From assembly GCF_039889165.1 (NCBI RefSeq), contig NZ_JAYMYY010000001.1, forward strand, positions 1,116,001-1,180,000: a stretch of 64,000 nt of DNA, given 5' to 3'. Origin of the DNA: Pseudocitrobacter cyperus (GTDB taxonomy: Bacteria; Pseudomonadota; Gammaproteobacteria; Enterobacterales; Enterobacteriaceae). A program made the translations under genes and the position numbers. The notes beneath the pieces were generated by a model. The model saw nothing but the letters and a program-made list of their open reading frames with translations, was not told where the DNA came from and did not search any database. This document shows positions 44,405-53,195 of the stretch, piece by piece; positions within the stretch are counted from its first letter, which is position 1, and each line of letters begins with the position of its first letter.

Positions 44405-44617
44405 TTAGTCTATATATCCATCGTCTTTCATTTTGGTGTTTTCACAATATTCTCGTCGACATAAACCGACAACCAATACCACGACATCCAGTACGCCAGC
44501 GGTGATGGATATTTTAATAAATGTCCAGCCATTAAGCGGGACGAACCATAACTGAATCAGCGCCAGACATGACCATGCCACCAAAATTACCAGACAGACA
44601 ATGATGGTTTTTTTCAT
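44405..44617 (-). CDS. Small inner-membrane protein, unknown function
   Basis: The 70-residue protein has two hydrophobic helices (about 4-24 and 31-51) and a charged tail with RREYCENTKMKDDGYID. I recognise no family. Its ATG overlaps the stop of the upstream DUF4177 gene by 4 bases, so the two are made together. The pair lies between deoR and dacC, where K-12 has no annotated gene that I recall. The DNA is AT-richer than its neighbours. Confidence 0.7.
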   Translation of the reverse strand: MKKTIIVCLVILVAWSCLALIQLWFVPLNGWTFIKISITAGVLDVVVLVVGLCRREYCENTKMKDDGYID

Positions 44618-44826
44618 ATGTCTCTTTCAAGAATAATGACATAAGCTTCACGCATAAAAAATAGCAGCATGCGGCGATTATCCTTTTCCATCGTCACGAC
44701 TCGCCAACCCTCTTTGGCATTTTTATTCAGAAAATCACTTAATTTAACAGGATTGACTTTTGAACCACCCAGAAGCAGGCTTCCCAGCATACCCTCTTGA
44801 TATATAACAGCTTTATATTCCTTCAC
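44614..44826 (-). CDS. DUF4177-domain protein
   Basis: The 70-residue protein has the DUF4177 pattern: MKEYKAVIYQ at the start, then LSDFLNKNAKEGWRVVTMEKD, where a helix is followed by GW and a beta strand. Function of the family is unknown; members are small cytoplasmic alpha-beta proteins, often beside small membrane proteins. Here it is coupled by ATGA to a two-helix membrane protein, suggesting a soluble-membrane pair. It is divergent from nothing and sits behind a short AT-rich promoter region upstream of the dacC terminator. Confidence 0.75.
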   Translation of the reverse strand: MKEYKAVIYQEGMLGSLLLGGSKVNPVKLSDFLNKNAKEGWRVVTMEKDNRRMLLFFMREAYVIILERDI

Positions 44827-44966
44827 GAGCGTCTCTCTAATAAAAATAAATAATAGTCGGAAATTCTCTTATTCACTAAAAATAAGAATGTGCCAACCTA
44901 ATGGCCGTACTATTATCGGGGTGAGTCAACGAGAGACAATTTAGAAAATCTTAATGACATGTTAAG

Positions 44967-44996
44967 AAAAAACGGGCGAAGAATTTCGCCCGTTTT
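44967..44996 (-). terminator. Intrinsic terminator of dacC
   Basis: A 12-base-pair stem (AAAACGGGCGAA, loop GAAT, TTCGCCCGTTTT) lies seven bases past the dacC stop. On the minus strand it is followed by a U run. Confidence 0.9.
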
Positions 44997-45003
44997 GAAG
45001 GGA

Positions 45004-46206
45004 TTAAGAGAACCAGCTACCAAACCATTCGTGGAATTTCATCAGCACGAAGTCGAGTATCCGGTTAAAGAAACCGCCCTCTTCCACCGCTTCCATAACA
45101 ATCAGCGGACGCTGTTCGATGGTTTTGTCATTCAGTTTGAAGTCGATAGTACCGACCACCTGGCCTTTGGTCAGCGGCGCGGTCAGTTGCGGTTGCGTCA
45201 GGGTATAACTGGCTTTCAGGTTCTTCAGTTGCCCTTTCGGGATGGTGATCGAGCCTGCTTCACCGGCGCCAAGTTTTGCCTCACGAGTATCGCCGTACCA
45301 GACGCGTTGGGTGATAAAAGTAGCATCCGGTTTAATCGGCGTCACCGTTTCGAAGAAACGGAAGCCCCAGGTCAGCAATTTTTCCGACTCATTAAAACGA
45401 ATACGATCCGTTTTCGTGCCAAGAACCACCGAAATCAATCGCATTTCCCCCTGATTCGCGGATGCGACCAGGTTATACCCCGCCCCTGCCGTGGTACCGG
45501 TTTTCACGCCATCCACGTTCAGGCTTGAACTCCACAGCAGACGGTTACGGTTCGGCTGGCGGATGTTGTTAAAGGTGAACTCTTTCTCTTTATGAATCGC
45601 ATACTCTTCCGGCACATCGTGGATCATCGCTTTGGTCAGCAATGCCATGTCGCGCGCGGTACTGAACTGCCCCGGTGCATCAAGGCCGTGCACCGTTTTA
45701 AAGGTGGTATTAGTGAGGCCAATTTTCTGCGCATAGCTATTCATCAGACTGACGAAAGAGTCCTGGCTGCCCGCCACAAAGTCGGCGATAGCGATACTGG
45801 CGTCGTTCCCGGACTGGATAATCACCCCTTTATTGAGGTTCTCAACCGAGACCTGTTCGCCAGGTTTCAGGAACATCACCGATGAACCACGTAGTGCCGG
45901 ATTACCCGTCGCCCATGCGTCTTTACCGATAGTCACCATATCGGTCGGTTTAATTTTCCCCGCCTTCAGCGCCTGGCCCACAACATAGCTGGTCATGATT
46001 TTGGTCAGACTTGCCGGATCCAGCTTTTCGTCCGCGTTCCCTTCGGTCAACACTTTACCGCTGGAGTAGTCCATCAGGATCCACGCTCGCGCATCAATTG
46101 ACGGCGCGTCGGGAAGTTGTTCCGCCGCCTGCACCGCAGGCGCGACAAGAAGTAAAAGAGCAGAGCCCGTCACCAGGCCACGAAGGGAAAAAGCATTACG
46201 CGTCAT
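45004..46206 (-). CDS. dacC: DacC, D-alanyl-D-alanine carboxypeptidase (PBP6)
   Basis: The 400-residue protein equals E. coli PBP6. A signal peptide ends near AVQAAEQ. The penicillin-binding motifs are S66-L-T-K69, SGND (about 129) and KTGTT (about 232). The C-terminal beta domain (PBP5_C) ends in the amphipathic anchor FVLMKFHEWFGSWFS, which ties it to the outer face of the inner membrane. It trims the terminal D-Ala of peptidoglycan pentapeptides. The frame extends 13 codons upstream; the ATG at 46206 behind GGGTGG gives the family length. Confidence 0.96.
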   Translation of the reverse strand: MTRNAFSLRGLVTGSALLLLVAPAVQAAEQLPDAPSIDARAWILMDYSSGKVLTEGNADEKLDPASLTKIMTSYVVGQALKAGKIKPTDMVTIGKDAWATGNPALRGSSVMFLKPGEQVSVENLNKGVIIQSGNDASIAIADFVAGSQDSFVSLMNSYAQKIGLTNTTFKTVHGLDAPGQFSTARDMALLTKAMIHDVPEEYAIHKEKEFTFNNIRQPNRNRLLWSSSLNVDGVKTGTTAGAGYNLVASANQGEMRLISVVLGTKTDRIRFNESEKLLTWGFRFFETVTPIKPDATFITQRVWYGDTREAKLGAGEAGSITIPKGQLKNLKASYTLTQPQLTAPLTKGQVVGTIDFKLNDKTIEQRPLIVMEAVEEGGFFNRILDFVLMKFHEWFGSWFS

Positions 46207-46446
46207 AAAAGCCACCCAAGTATCCATTCCAAAAAAACACGCCACTACCGTAACCGTGCTGCACCAGGCGGTGAGTAATAACGTACAAACTCTCTTAAAG
46301 AAACAGTAAGTTGGTAAAGTTTTTTAAGTTTACGCAAGATCCCGGCGATGTGCGAAAAACCTGAACAATTTTTTGATCAAGATTGCCTAACGCGCAAGTT
46401 TGAATCACCATGCTGATACGTACAAATACGAAATGCAGGGGTGGTT

Positions 46447-47073
46447 ATGATTACGCTGTGGGGAAGAAATAACTCAACAAACGTGAAAAAAGTTCGCTGG
46501 TCGCTGGAAGAACTGGAGCTGCCTTATCAGCAGATTATGGCGGGCATGGAGTTTGGCTTAAATCACGACGCCGAATTTCTGGCACTCAATCCCAATGGGC
46601 TGGTGCCGCTACTGAAAGATGATGAAGCCGGAATTGTACTCTGGGAGTCCAATACCATCGTGCGTTATTTAGTGGCGCAGTATGGTCAGGGGCGTCTCTG
46701 GCAGAACGCCCCGGTAAAACGCGCACAGGGTGAGAAGTGGATGGACTGGGCCAATGGCACGCTTTCCCCCACACATCGTCTGATTCTGATGGGCCTGGTG
46801 CGCACTCCGCCGGAAAAGCGCGACCAGACGCTGATTGATAAGGCCATCGCCGAATGTGAACCGCTGCTGACTATCCTCGATGCTGAACTGGCGAAACACA
46901 ACTGGTTATCCGGCGATGAATTTGGCGTGGGCGATATCGCCGTCGCACCGTTCATATACAACCTGCTGGAGGCCGTGAAAACCTGGCAGCCGCATCCGCA
47001 TCTGACACGCTGGTATCAACAACTTGCTGAACGCCCGGCATTTCAGAATGTGGTGATGATCCCCGTTACCTGA
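46447..47073 (+). CDS. gstB: GstB (YliJ), glutathione S-transferase
   Basis: The 208-residue GST equals E. coli GstB. The thioredoxin-like N-terminal domain opens MITLWGRNNSTNVKKVRWSL and has the glutathione-binding NPNGLVPLL and LWESNTIVRYL. The helical C-terminal domain contains WLSGDEFGVGDIAVAPF. It detoxifies halogenated compounds such as bromoacetate in E. coli. A GTG two codons upstream was rejected in favour of the ATG behind CAGGGGTGG. It is convergent with yliI. Confidence 0.94.
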   Translation: MITLWGRNNSTNVKKVRWSLEELELPYQQIMAGMEFGLNHDAEFLALNPNGLVPLLKDDEAGIVLWESNTIVRYLVAQYGQGRLWQNAPVKRAQGEKWMDWANGTLSPTHRLILMGLVRTPPEKRDQTLIDKAIAECEPLLTILDAELAKHNWLSGDEFGVGDIAVAPFIYNLLEAVKTWQPHPHLTRWYQQLAERPAFQNVVMIPVT

Positions 47074-47119
47074 TGTCGCTCAGGTGACGAGGCTACGGGA
47101 AACGCCGCCACATCATGCG

Positions 47120-48232
47120 TTAATGTTGAGGACTCACTTTTAGCAACTCGCCGTCGGACTCATCGGTTAAGACATAGAGATAACCATCGGGCCCGACGCG
47201 AACATCACGGATGCGCTGTTTGCGATCGCCGAGTATCCTTGACTCCTCAGTCACCTTATCGCCCTCAACCTGCATAACAATCACTGATTCATCCTTCAGC
47301 GCGCCAATAAACAGCCTGTGCTGCCATTGGGGAAAGGTCTTCGCATCGTAAAACGCCATGCCGCTCAGTGCGGGAGATTTTTTCCAGACAAACAGCGGCG
47401 GCTCTGTTCCGGCGGCCGTTTCCCCTTTCGCTTCAGGGATAGGCAACCCGCTGTAGTTAATGCCGTGCGTCGCCAGCGGCCAGCCATAATTTTTCCCCGC
47501 TTGCGGAATATTGATTTCGTCCCCACCACGCGGGCCATGCTCGTTCAGCCACAACGCATCACTCCATGGGTTCATCGCCATTCCCTGCGGATTACGGATA
47601 CCGTAAGACCAGATTTCCGGGCGCGCCCCGGGTTGCTTCACAAATGGATTGTCCTCGGGCACCTTGCCGTCTTCCGTCAGACGCACCACTTTGCCCTGCA
47701 ATTTATCGAGATCCTGCGCGGTGCTACGCTGGTTATTTTCGCCAAGACCAATGAAAAGATGGCCTTTGCCGTCAAATACCAGTCTGCCACCGAAATGATT
47801 GCCGGTAGAGAGCTTCGGCATCTGGCGAAACATGACGTTAAAATCGGTCAACCGTTGGTTATCTTCGCTTAATTTACCGTAACCCACGGCCGTTCCTGCG
47901 TTACCGTTATCATCCGCTTCTGCAAAACTCAGCCAGACGCGACGTGATTGTGCAAAATCGGGCGCCAGCACAACATCCAGCAACCCCCCCTGGCCATTCG
48001 CCCACACCTGCGGCACGCCCGCTATCGGCGCAGAAAGCCCTTTTCCCGCCTGCCAGTGTCGTAACTCGCCGCCGCGTAGTGTAATCAACAGTCCGCGATC
48101 ATCGGGCAAAAAAGCCAGCGACCAGGGATGATTCAGCTTGTTCTGAAGCACTTCGACATTCACCCCCGCAGCCTGAACGGAAGTCACATAAAGCAGAGAA
48201 CTCAAGGTAAGAGAAAGAAAAACCCGCCGCAT
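47120..48232 (-). CDS. yliI: YliI (Asd), PQQ-dependent soluble aldose sugar dehydrogenase
   Basis: The 370-residue protein has a signal peptide (MRRVFLSLTLSSLLYVTSVQA) and a six-bladed beta-propeller of the GDH-B type. Key segments are LNHPWSLAFLPD, GNHFGGRLVFDGKGHLFIGLG, IWSYGIRNPQGMAMNP and NEHGPRGGDEIN, which hold the catalytic His and PQQ and calcium ligands. It oxidises aldoses in the periplasm when PQQ is supplied. No pqq genes are in the window, so it may depend on external cofactor, as in E. coli. Confidence 0.94.
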   Translation of the reverse strand: MRRVFLSLTLSSLLYVTSVQAAGVNVEVLQNKLNHPWSLAFLPDDRGLLITLRGGELRHWQAGKGLSAPIAGVPQVWANGQGGLLDVVLAPDFAQSRRVWLSFAEADDNGNAGTAVGYGKLSEDNQRLTDFNVMFRQMPKLSTGNHFGGRLVFDGKGHLFIGLGENNQRSTAQDLDKLQGKVVRLTEDGKVPEDNPFVKQPGARPEIWSYGIRNPQGMAMNPWSDALWLNEHGPRGGDEINIPQAGKNYGWPLATHGINYSGLPIPEAKGETAAGTEPPLFVWKKSPALSGMAFYDAKTFPQWQHRLFIGALKDESVIVMQVEGDKVTEESRILGDRKQRIRDVRVGPDGYLYVLTDESDGELLKVSPQH

Positions 48233-48340
48233 AGCCCACTCCGGTTGCCGCCATTGTTTGGCTTAAGGGTAGACAACGTCATTGATAATGCGGGGATTTT
48301 TACAAAACCTTTAACAGGGGGGTATCTCTCCCCCCTGAGG

Positions 48341-48724
48341 TCAGGCGTGCAAATGATGGGTGTGACCATTCATATTTCGAATGCTTTCACTCAACGTGGT
48401 CAAACAGCGTTCGAGCGATTCCACGTTCACGGCGATGGAGGTCGGGCAGTCATGGTGCCCGGTCATCAAACACACAGCCGCAGAAGCGATAGCCTCGCCT
48501 GCCTGCCGCAAAGCATCCCTTTCTTTTGGCGTTGCGGACTGTATCAGATGTGGTGCCTTGCTGCGCAATTCACCACATAAATCAAACAAGTTAGTACGCA
48601 GATGCTCGTTGTCGCTGACTGACATATATCCCTTCGCTTTTCTGAGTTGCAGGTAAGCGTCGAGATCGATGCGCGCATTGATGATTTTACTCACCATATT
48701 GCGTTTCAGCGTCATTACACTCAT
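48341..48724 (-). CDS. bssR: BssR (YliH), biofilm regulator
   Basis: The 127-residue protein has the E. coli BssR length and shares DLDAYLQLRKAKGYMSVSD, AAVCLMTGHHDCPTSIAVN and the spacing between them; the N-terminus is diverged. BssR affects biofilm formation through indole and AI-2 signalling, with no known biochemical activity. The ATG at 48724 follows GGGGAGGAAATCAC; a further in-frame ATG upstream contains that ribosome site and was rejected. It is divergent from rimO. Confidence 0.9.
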   Translation of the reverse strand: MSVMTLKRNMVSKIINARIDLDAYLQLRKAKGYMSVSDNEHLRTNLFDLCGELRSKAPHLIQSATPKERDALRQAGEAIASAAVCLMTGHHDCPTSIAVNVESLERCLTTLSESIRNMNGHTHHLHA

Positions 48725-48953
48725 GTGATTTCCTCCCCTCCTCATCCATTTGGCATATTTATTATAAGGTCATTTTTTGTACAGAATGATGCGTGAGGTC
48801 AATAATTGAATCACGAATACGCCACAAAAACATTTTCTCTACAGCACCACTCTTCCCCTCTCTACCGGTCAAAAAATGGTGGATAACGTCTCTGGTCGTC
48901 CCGCTGCGCCGTATGTATAATCTCCCGATTCCGAGCAATGAATAGTATATAAA

Positions 48954-50261
48954 ATGAGCAAAATTGGTTTTGTATCGTTGGGCTGCCCGAAAAACCTGGT
49001 GGATTCCGAACGTATTTTAACGGAGCTGCGTACTGAAGGTTACGACGTGGTGCCCAGCTATGATGATGCTGATATGGTCATCGTCAATACCTGCGGTTTT
49101 ATCGACAGCGCCGTCCAGGAATCTCTGGAAGCGATTGGCGAAGCCTTAAAAGAGAACGGCAAGGTTATCGTCACCGGCTGCCTGGGCGCGAAAGAAGACC
49201 AGATTCGTGAAGTGCATCCAAAAGTGCTGGAAATCACCGGCCCGCACAGCTATGAACAGGTACTGGAGCACGTCCACCACTACGCGCCAAAGCCGCAGCA
49301 CAACCCGTTCACCAGCCTGGTGCCGGAACAGGGCGTGAAGCTGACGCCGCGCCACTATGCCTATCTTAAAATTTCCGAAGGCTGCAACCACCGCTGCACC
49401 TTCTGTATTATTCCGTCCATGCGTGGCGATCTTGACAGCCGCCCAATCGGCGACGTGCTCTCTGAAGCCAAACGTCTGGCTGACGCGGGAGTAAAAGAGC
49501 TTCTGGTCATTTCTCAGGACACCTCCGCTTATGGCGTCGATGTAAAACATCGCACAGGTTTCCACAACGGTTCTCCGGTGAAAACCAGCATGGTTAGCCT
49601 GTGTGAAGAGCTGGCAAAACTGGGCATCTGGGTGCGTCTGCACTATGTCTATCCGTATCCGCATGTCGACGACGTGATCCCGCTGATGGCGGAAGGCAAA
49701 ATCCTGCCGTACCTCGATATTCCTATGCAGCACGCCAGCCCGCGGATTCTGAAACTGATGAAACGTCCGGGCTCCGTCGACCGCCAGTTGGTACGCATCA
49801 AACAGTGGCGTGAAATCTGCCCGGAACTGACCCTGCGTTCGACCTTTATCGTCGGCTTCCCGGGTGAAACGGAAGAAGATTTCCAGATGCTGCTCGATTT
49901 CCTGAAAGAAGCGCGTCTCGATCGCGTCGGCTGTTTCCAGTACAGCCCGGTTGAAGGCGCCAGCGCCAACGATCTTCCGGATCAGGTGCCGGATGACGTG
50001 AAAGAAGATCGCTGGAACCGCTTTATGCAACTGCAACAGAAAATCTCAGCAGAGCGTTTGCAGGAAAAAGTGGGCCGCGAAATCATGGTCATTATCGATG
50101 AAGTCGACGAAGAAGGCGCGATTGGCCGCAGCATGGCCGATGCCCCGGAAATCGACGGCGCAGTCTATCTGAACGGTGAAACGAAGGTGAAACCGGGCGA
50201 CATTATCCGCGCAATGGTGGATAACGCCGACGAATATGACCTGTGGGCTAGCCGGGTTTAA
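48954..50261 (+). CDS. rimO: RimO, ribosomal protein S12 methylthiotransferase
   Basis: The 435-residue radical-SAM enzyme has an N-terminal UPF0004 domain with three cysteines (LGCPKN, NTCGF, GCLGAK) for one 4Fe-4S cluster. The radical SAM motif CX3CX2C lies in SEGCNHRCTFC. A C-terminal TRAM domain (about 370-435) completes it. It adds a methylthio group to Asp88 of ribosomal protein S12. It is about six residues shorter than K-12 at the N-terminus. A terminator follows the stop. Confidence 0.97.
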   Translation: MSKIGFVSLGCPKNLVDSERILTELRTEGYDVVPSYDDADMVIVNTCGFIDSAVQESLEAIGEALKENGKVIVTGCLGAKEDQIREVHPKVLEITGPHSYEQVLEHVHHYAPKPQHNPFTSLVPEQGVKLTPRHYAYLKISEGCNHRCTFCIIPSMRGDLDSRPIGDVLSEAKRLADAGVKELLVISQDTSAYGVDVKHRTGFHNGSPVKTSMVSLCEELAKLGIWVRLHYVYPYPHVDDVIPLMAEGKILPYLDIPMQHASPRILKLMKRPGSVDRQLVRIKQWREICPELTLRSTFIVGFPGETEEDFQMLLDFLKEARLDRVGCFQYSPVEGASANDLPDQVPDDVKEDRWNRFMQLQQKISAERLQEKVGREIMVIIDEVDEEGAIGRSMADAPEIDGAVYLNGETKVKPGDIIRAMVDNADEYDLWASRV

Positions 50262-50280
50262 GCATCTTTCAGAAAGAACC

Positions 50281-50312
50281 AAAGCCAGGCTCCAGCGCCT
50301 GGCTTTTTTATT
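50281..50312 (+). terminator. Intrinsic terminator after rimO
   Basis: A 10-base-pair stem (AAAGCCAGGC / GCCTGGCTTT, six-base loop) is followed by a run of T residues, 20 bases after the rimO stop. Confidence 0.92.
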
Positions 50313-50459
50313 TTCCTGACAGAAAGCAACAGTTAAAATTCCACCTTCTGGCCTTTCTCAGCCAGACTTAACTTAAGGCATGGTCTGCGCAGGCAATGTG
50401 CATTAAACTGCGCGCTGCAAAAATTGAGTAGATAAACGATTAATCAGGCGGTAATGGCG

Positions 50460-50936
50460 ATGAACGGAACAATCACAACGTGGTTTCAGGATAAAGGTTT
50501 TGGATTTATCAAAGACGAGAACGGCGACAATCGCTATTTTCATGTGATTAAGGTCGCCAATCCTGATCTTATTAAGAAAGATGCAGCGGTAACCTTTGAG
50601 CCTACAACCAATAACAAAGGGCTCTCCGCCTACGCGGTCAAAGTCCTCCCGGAAAGCAAATATATCTACATTGCAGGCGAACGCCTGAAGCTCACCTCTA
50701 TCAAGTCTTACGTGGTGTTCAGCGAAGATGTGCCTGCCGATACCCGTATCGATAAAGAGAACGCCGTGCTCTCCGTAGGCCTGCTGATGAACAGTATTCG
50801 ACCAAAATCAGAATCAAAGCCCGGTGAAACGCGTTCACTGAAAAAACTGGCCATCACCACCTTTCAGGGAACGACGCACATCTTCTCGGCAGATGAAATT
50901 GATATCGATGCCACGGTGAAAATGCTGAAGGTTTAA
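50460..50936 (+). CDS. Cold-shock-domain protein with C-terminal extension
   Basis: The 158-residue protein starts with a cold-shock domain: MNGTITTWFQDKGFGFIKDE contains the RNP1 motif KGFGFIK, and RYFHVIKV replaces RNP2 (VFVHF). About 90 extra residues of mixed alpha-beta character follow, with no family I can name. It probably binds single-stranded nucleic acid. An ATG two codons earlier (50454) lies only 2 bases after the AGGCGG ribosome site, so 50460, at 8 bases, is preferred. It precedes a YaiL-type gene by 43 bases and both may form one operon. This pair stands where K-12 has yliF/yliE. Confidence 0.85.
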   Translation: MNGTITTWFQDKGFGFIKDENGDNRYFHVIKVANPDLIKKDAAVTFEPTTNNKGLSAYAVKVLPESKYIYIAGERLKLTSIKSYVVFSEDVPADTRIDKENAVLSVGLLMNSIRPKSESKPGETRSLKKLAITTFQGTTHIFSADEIDIDATVKMLKV

Positions 50937-50979
50937 GCCTTACACGCATCCCCTGATACTTAACGGATTGATAAGCAAG

Positions 50980-51519
50980 ATGACGAAACTTACCTTACAA
51001 GAGCAGATGCTTAAAGCGGGCTTAGTGACCAGCAAAAAAATGGCCAAAGTCCAGAGAACGGCAAAGAAATCACGCGTTCAGGCGCGTGAGGCTCGTGAAG
51101 CGGTTGAAGAAAACAAAAAAGCGCAGCTTGAGCGTGACAAGCAGCTTAGCGAGCAGCAAAAACAGGCGGTTTTATCGAAAGAGCTTAAAGCTCAGGTGAA
51201 ACAACTGATTGAAATGAACAGAATTACCATTAATAAAGGTAATATTGATTTTAACTTTACCGACGGCAATCTGATTAAAAAAGTGGTTGTCGATAAAGTG
51301 ACGCAAACTCAATTGATTAATGGCCGTCTCGCGATTGCACGTCTGGCGGCAGATAACAATGGCGAACCGCAATACGCGATTATCCCGGCAAGCGTGGCGG
51401 ATAAAATCGCCCAGCGTGACGCCGGAAGCATTGTGTTAAACAGCGCGCTGAGTCAGGAAGAGCAGGATGAAGACGATCCGTATGCTGATTTTAAAGTGCC
51501 TGATGATCTGATGTGGTAA
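50980..51519 (+). CDS. YaiL-like DUF2058-domain protein
   Basis: The 179-residue protein is closely similar to E. coli YaiL. It begins MTKLTLQEQMLKAGLVTSKK, followed by a long charged helix rich in K, R, E and Q (about 20-75, coiled-coil type). A small globular domain (NFTDGNLIKKVVVDKVTQ) follows and it ends EDDPYADFKVPDDLMW. YaiL has been linked to nucleoprotein or ribosome-associated functions, but the role is not established. In K-12 yaiL lies elsewhere, so this is either the relocated gene or a second copy. A terminator follows. Confidence 0.85.
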   Translation: MTKLTLQEQMLKAGLVTSKKMAKVQRTAKKSRVQAREAREAVEENKKAQLERDKQLSEQQKQAVLSKELKAQVKQLIEMNRITINKGNIDFNFTDGNLIKKVVVDKVTQTQLINGRLAIARLAADNNGEPQYAIIPASVADKIAQRDAGSIVLNSALSQEEQDEDDPYADFKVPDDLMW

Positions 51520-51544
51520 GAGTCAATTAAACCATGTCGTTAAA

Positions 51545-51572
51545 AAAAGAAAGCCCCGCAGGGCTTTCTTTT
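51545..51572. terminator. Bidirectional terminator between the YaiL-like gene and the repeat-protein gene
   Basis: A 12-base-pair stem (AAAAGAAAGCCC, loop CGCA, GGGCTTTCTTTT) has A and T tracts on its two sides. A second inverted repeat (AACCTGCC / GGCAGGTT) follows at 51573-51596. Both serve the convergent genes. Confidence 0.92.
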
Positions 51573-51616
51573 AACCTGCCAACAGTCGGCAGGTTAACAT
51601 TTTTCGCAACGCCGTA

Positions 51617-52852
51617 TCAGAATGAACGGTGGAAGTTAACCAGCGGCAGCACCGGTACCGTTGCGTTCATCGCCACGTTGATCACCCCAATCTGCAGACC
51701 TTCCAGGTGTTTCGTGGCGTTAATCAGGCCAAACTGGAAGTTAGTGGTATCCGCATAGTTAAAGGCACCAAAATCGCTGGAGCTACTGCCAGAAGTGACG
51801 TTGATAGCACCGATGTTAGAACCGGTTACGTTTTCGGAAGTCACGTTGACGGCACCCATGTTCAGGCCATTAACGCTCCCGCCGTTGAAGTTAACCGCCC
51901 CCAGGTTCATACCGGTAACATTGTTCGCAACGTTAAAACCACCCAGGTTGAAACCGGTCATATCGTTAGTGCGGTTGAACGCAGCCATATTAAAACCAGT
52001 GGTGTTTTCAGACCAGTTGAACGCTGTAATATTAGCCCCGACCGTTTCTTTCGATTTGTTAAACGGGGCAATGTTAAGACCGGTCATATTTTCAGATACG
52101 TTGACGGCGGCCACGTTCATCCCTTTGATGTCGCCTTCGCTCCAGTTGGCAATACCACCGACGTTCAGGCCTTCAACATTTCGGCTGTGGTTCGCAATAG
52201 TGACGTTGGCACCGGTAATATCTTTCTCAACCCAGTTGAATGGGCTGACGTTAAAACCTTTCATGTCGCCGCCGATATAGTTACCAATACCCGCAACGTT
52301 CATCCCTCTCATGGTGCCTTCGGTATAGTTACCCAGCCCCGCAATATTCAGCCCGTACATACGGCCTTTATTATAGTTGCCAAGCGCGGCAACGTTCATG
52401 CCGTTAATATCGCCAGTGCCATTCAGGTTTCCTGCTGCCGTCGCCGCGCCAATATTCAGGCCGTTAATCTCGTCAGCAGCGCTATAGAGACCGACACTGG
52501 CGCCGTTCATCACGCCGACCTGGTTTGCCAGGCTGATGTTCAAACCGTTGTCTTCACCACCGTGCCAGTTGAATAAGCCAATAGCGGCACCATTCACACC
52601 ATTACGAACATGAGAGCCCGCAGCAGCACCGAGCTGGAAACCATTGACCTGATCCATTTCCGTATAACCGAGAATCGGCAGATCGAAACCGTTTACCGTA
52701 CCGGTGTCGCTGTAGAATAAAGAGCTCTGGAAGCCGTTAACTTCAGCATCGGTAGAGAGATTTTTTACCGATGCTAATTGTACCGGGGTAGCAAAACTTG
52801 CCGTAGAAAACATTGCGCATGAAATAAATAGAGCGAGAGTTGAACGTTTCAT
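51617..52852 (-). CDS. Exported protein built of 14-16-residue G-x-N repeats (LA_2272-like surface repeat type)
   Basis: The 411-residue protein has a signal peptide (MKRSTLALFISCAMFSTASFA). The rest is an array of about twenty repeats with the core G-x-N-[V/I/L]-x-x-[F/I/V]-x-N. The period is 16 in the first half (GLNIAGLGNYTEGTMR, GMNVAGIGNYIGGDMK) and 14 in the second (GANITAFNWSENTT, GFNMAAFNRTNDMT, GFNLGGFNVANNVT). It ends NFHRSF, with a terminal Phe as in many outer-membrane proteins. Such repeats should fold as a beta-solenoid. Function is unknown; surface or periplasmic location is inferred. The ATG at 52852 is preferred over one eight codons upstream, with AAGGAAG in front. Confidence 0.8.
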   Translation of the reverse strand: MKRSTLALFISCAMFSTASFATPVQLASVKNLSTDAEVNGFQSSLFYSDTGTVNGFDLPILGYTEMDQVNGFQLGAAAGSHVRNGVNGAAIGLFNWHGGEDNGLNISLANQVGVMNGASVGLYSAADEINGLNIGAATAAGNLNGTGDINGMNVAALGNYNKGRMYGLNIAGLGNYTEGTMRGMNVAGIGNYIGGDMKGFNVSPFNWVEKDITGANVTIANHSRNVEGLNVGGIANWSEGDIKGMNVAAVNVSENMTGLNIAPFNKSKETVGANITAFNWSENTTGFNMAAFNRTNDMTGFNLGGFNVANNVTGMNLGAVNFNGGSVNGLNMGAVNVTSENVTGSNIGAINVTSGSSSSDFGAFNYADTTNFQFGLINATKHLEGLQIGVINVAMNATVPVLPLVNFHRSF

Positions 52853-53195
52853 TTTGTACTTCCTTTGTTTCAACATAAAAGCCGCTTAGCGGCATCATAA
52901 TTCAGACAAAACTTATTCTTAATATAATGTTGACTTAGTAAGCTAAGGAAATATTTGCGAAATGTGCTTTAAAACATGCAATTAGTGCTCTATCAAATGT
53001 AACAAAATAATAATAAATATGTCACCGAGAATTTTTTAACTTATTAATCAAAGCACCTTTCACAAAAGGTGCTGATTAAAATAAAAAAATCAACAATCAT
53101 TATTTTACATCAATCTTTTTACATGCATTTAAAATAACGCATGGTGAGTAAATAGTTTCTAATAATAACGCAGCCTATTTTATTTCCCGGCTAAA
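52853..53195. other. AT-rich intergenic region with gsiD terminator
   Basis: This 343-base region separates the gsiD end from the start of the repeat-protein gene, both on the minus strand. A 9-base-pair hairpin (AGCACCTTT, loop CACA, AAAGGTGCT; 53052-53073) in AT-rich surroundings is the likely gsi terminator. The remainder is strongly AT-rich and should hold the promoter of the repeat-protein gene. I see no coding frame. Confidence 0.6.

Noticed and set aside
51629..52576. 315-codon plus-strand frame opposite the repeat-protein gene
   Set aside because: Its repetitive translation arises from the repeats on the true coding strand; it lacks a signal peptide and a ribosome site.
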